Part shown: positions 63,430 through 64,000 of the stretch, one piece after another
Numbering within the stretch: the stretch's first letter is position 1
Layout: every line of letters starts with the position of its first letter
NCBI GenBank assembly: GCA_035295845.1
Contig: DATGIF010000015.1
Span: 62,001 to 126,000, forward strand
Reading direction: 5' to 3'
From: Palsa-892 sp035295845
Lineage (GTDB): Bacteria > Pseudomonadota > Alphaproteobacteria > Rhizobiales > Xanthobacteraceae
DNA: 64,000 nucleotides
Position numbers and translations under genes: made by a program
The notes under the pieces: generated by a model
The model's input: only the letters and a program-made list of their open reading frames with translations
The model's database searches: none
What the model was told of the DNA's origin: nothing

Positions 63430-63957
63430 GTGGCGACGACTAAAGCGGCCGAGCATCCAACCCGACGGGACTTCCTCTATATCGCGACCTCCGCCGTCGG
63501 CGCCGTCGGCGCCGCTGCCGCCATCTGGCCGCTCATCAATCAGATGAACCCCGACGCTTCGGTGCTGGCGCTGTCGTCGACCGAGGTCGATCTTTCGCCG
63601 ATCGCCGAAGGTCAGATCATCACCGTGAAGTGGCGCGGCAAGCCGGTGTTCATCTCCCACCGCACCAAGAAGGAAATCGAGGAAGCGCAGTCGGTGAAGC
63701 TTTCCGATCTGCCCGATCCGCAGCCGGACGAGGCGCGGGTGAAGAAGGGCAAGGAGCAATGGCTGGTGCTGATCGGCATTTGCACGCATCTCGGCTGCGT
63801 GCCGCTCGGCCATCAGGGCGACTATGACGGCTGGTTCTGCCCCTGCCACGGCTCGCAATACGATACTTCCGGGCGCATTCGCCGGGGTCCGGCGCCGGCC
63901 AATCTCGCGATTCCGCCCTACGAATTCGTCTCCGATACCAAGATCCAGGTCGGCTGA
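63430..63957 (+). CDS. petA: Ubiquinol-cytochrome c reductase iron-sulfur (Rieske) subunit
   Basis: A 175-aa Rieske protein of the cytochrome bc1 complex. A Tat-type N-terminus (HPTRRDFLYIATSAVGAVGA) gives the membrane anchor. The 2Fe-2S ligands are in GICTHLGCVPLG and GWFCPCHGSQYDTSGRIRRG. It moves electrons from ubiquinol to cytochrome c1. The start at 63430 uses GTG; petB begins 11 bp after its stop. It is the first gene of the bc1 operon. Confidence 0.96.
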   Translation: MATTKAAEHPTRRDFLYIATSAVGAVGAAAAIWPLINQMNPDASVLALSSTEVDLSPIAEGQIITVKWRGKPVFISHRTKKEIEEAQSVKLSDLPDPQPDEARVKKGKEQWLVLIGICTHLGCVPLGHQGDYDGWFCPCHGSQYDTSGRIRRGPAPANLAIPPYEFVSDTKIQVG

Positions 63958-63968
63958 CGGGGCGCACC

Positions 63969-64000
63969 ATGGCTGGACACGGCACGTATCAACCGCAGAA
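63969..64000 (+). CDS. petB: Cytochrome b (bc1 complex), N-terminal part
   Basis: The first ten codons, MAGHGTYQPQ, plus two bases, are cut off by the window end. The sequence matches the beginning of alphaproteobacterial cytochrome b and the gene follows the Rieske gene at 11 bp. In some rhizobia this gene is a cytochrome b/c1 fusion, which cannot be judged here. Confidence 0.85.
   Translation, partial: MAGHGTYQPQ

Overview
The window is a high-GC alphaproteobacterial chromosome segment, most like the order Hyphomicrobiales (Bradyrhizobium/Rhodopseudomonas/Xanthobacteraceae relatives). The signs are an SciP-type CtrA inhibitor beside flagellar fliK/flgD, an MbfA-type rubrerythrin/VIT iron exporter, a PmtA-like phospholipid N-methyltransferase, DUF1285-NudL-DUF6111-CCA gene order, a petA-petB start, and two copies of a rhizobial-type palindromic repeat. 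No species is assigned.

Left core, 1-14.6 kb: a branched-chain amino-acid/amide ABC transporter operon on the minus strand (livF partial, livG, livM, livH, substrate-binding protein). Next come an MltB-like lytic transglycosylase and a small membrane protein. A complete potassium-uptake locus follows on the minus strand: a 27-aa microprotein, kdpF, kdpA, kdpB, kdpC, and the sensor/regulator pair kdpD-kdpE.

Genomic island, about 14,734-40,300 (25.6 kb): it is bounded by a 14-bp direct repeat (TTGGTAGCGGAGGA) that is the 3' end of the tRNA-Met(CAT) gene at the right edge. A large serine recombinase sits at the tRNA, and its reading frame ends inside the antisense strand of the tRNA. Much of the inside is more AT-rich than the flanks. 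The contents are: a four-gene operon (membrane protein, coiled-coil protein, VirD4/HerA-like ATPase, replication-relaxation protein); a second VirD4-like ATPase with its own coiled-coil partner, next to 620 bp of non-coding DNA full of inverted repeats; a minus-strand nuclease operon (TM0106/RecB-like nuclease, PUA/EVE-like + Mrr endonuclease, HEPN-like protein, zinc-ribbon protein); a DNA-damage module (Y-family polymerase behind a GTTC-N7-GTTC LexA box, Cys-rich small protein, HNH-like protein, SRAP protein); a DUF4011-helicase-Vsr defence-type protein of 1364 aa; and HTH proteins associated with iteron-like repeats. No standard relaxase or mating-pair genes are seen, so it looks like a mobilisable element carrying defence cargo. 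Joining the two ends shows that excision would give the recombinase a different, longer C-terminus and place it directly upstream of the left-end operon.

Right core, 40.3-64 kb: tRNA-Met, PmtA-like methyltransferase and mnmA; fliK, flgD, sciP; an EamA transporter; a hydroxypyruvate-isomerase family gene followed by an SDR remnant; a metallophosphoesterase, mbfA, NUDIX, glutathionyl-hydroquinone reductase and GNAT genes; a MoxR-DUF58-DUF4159-GATase-like operon; a DUF1285-NudL-DUF6111-cca operon; hemF-trmL; and the start of the cytochrome bc1 operon (petA, petB).
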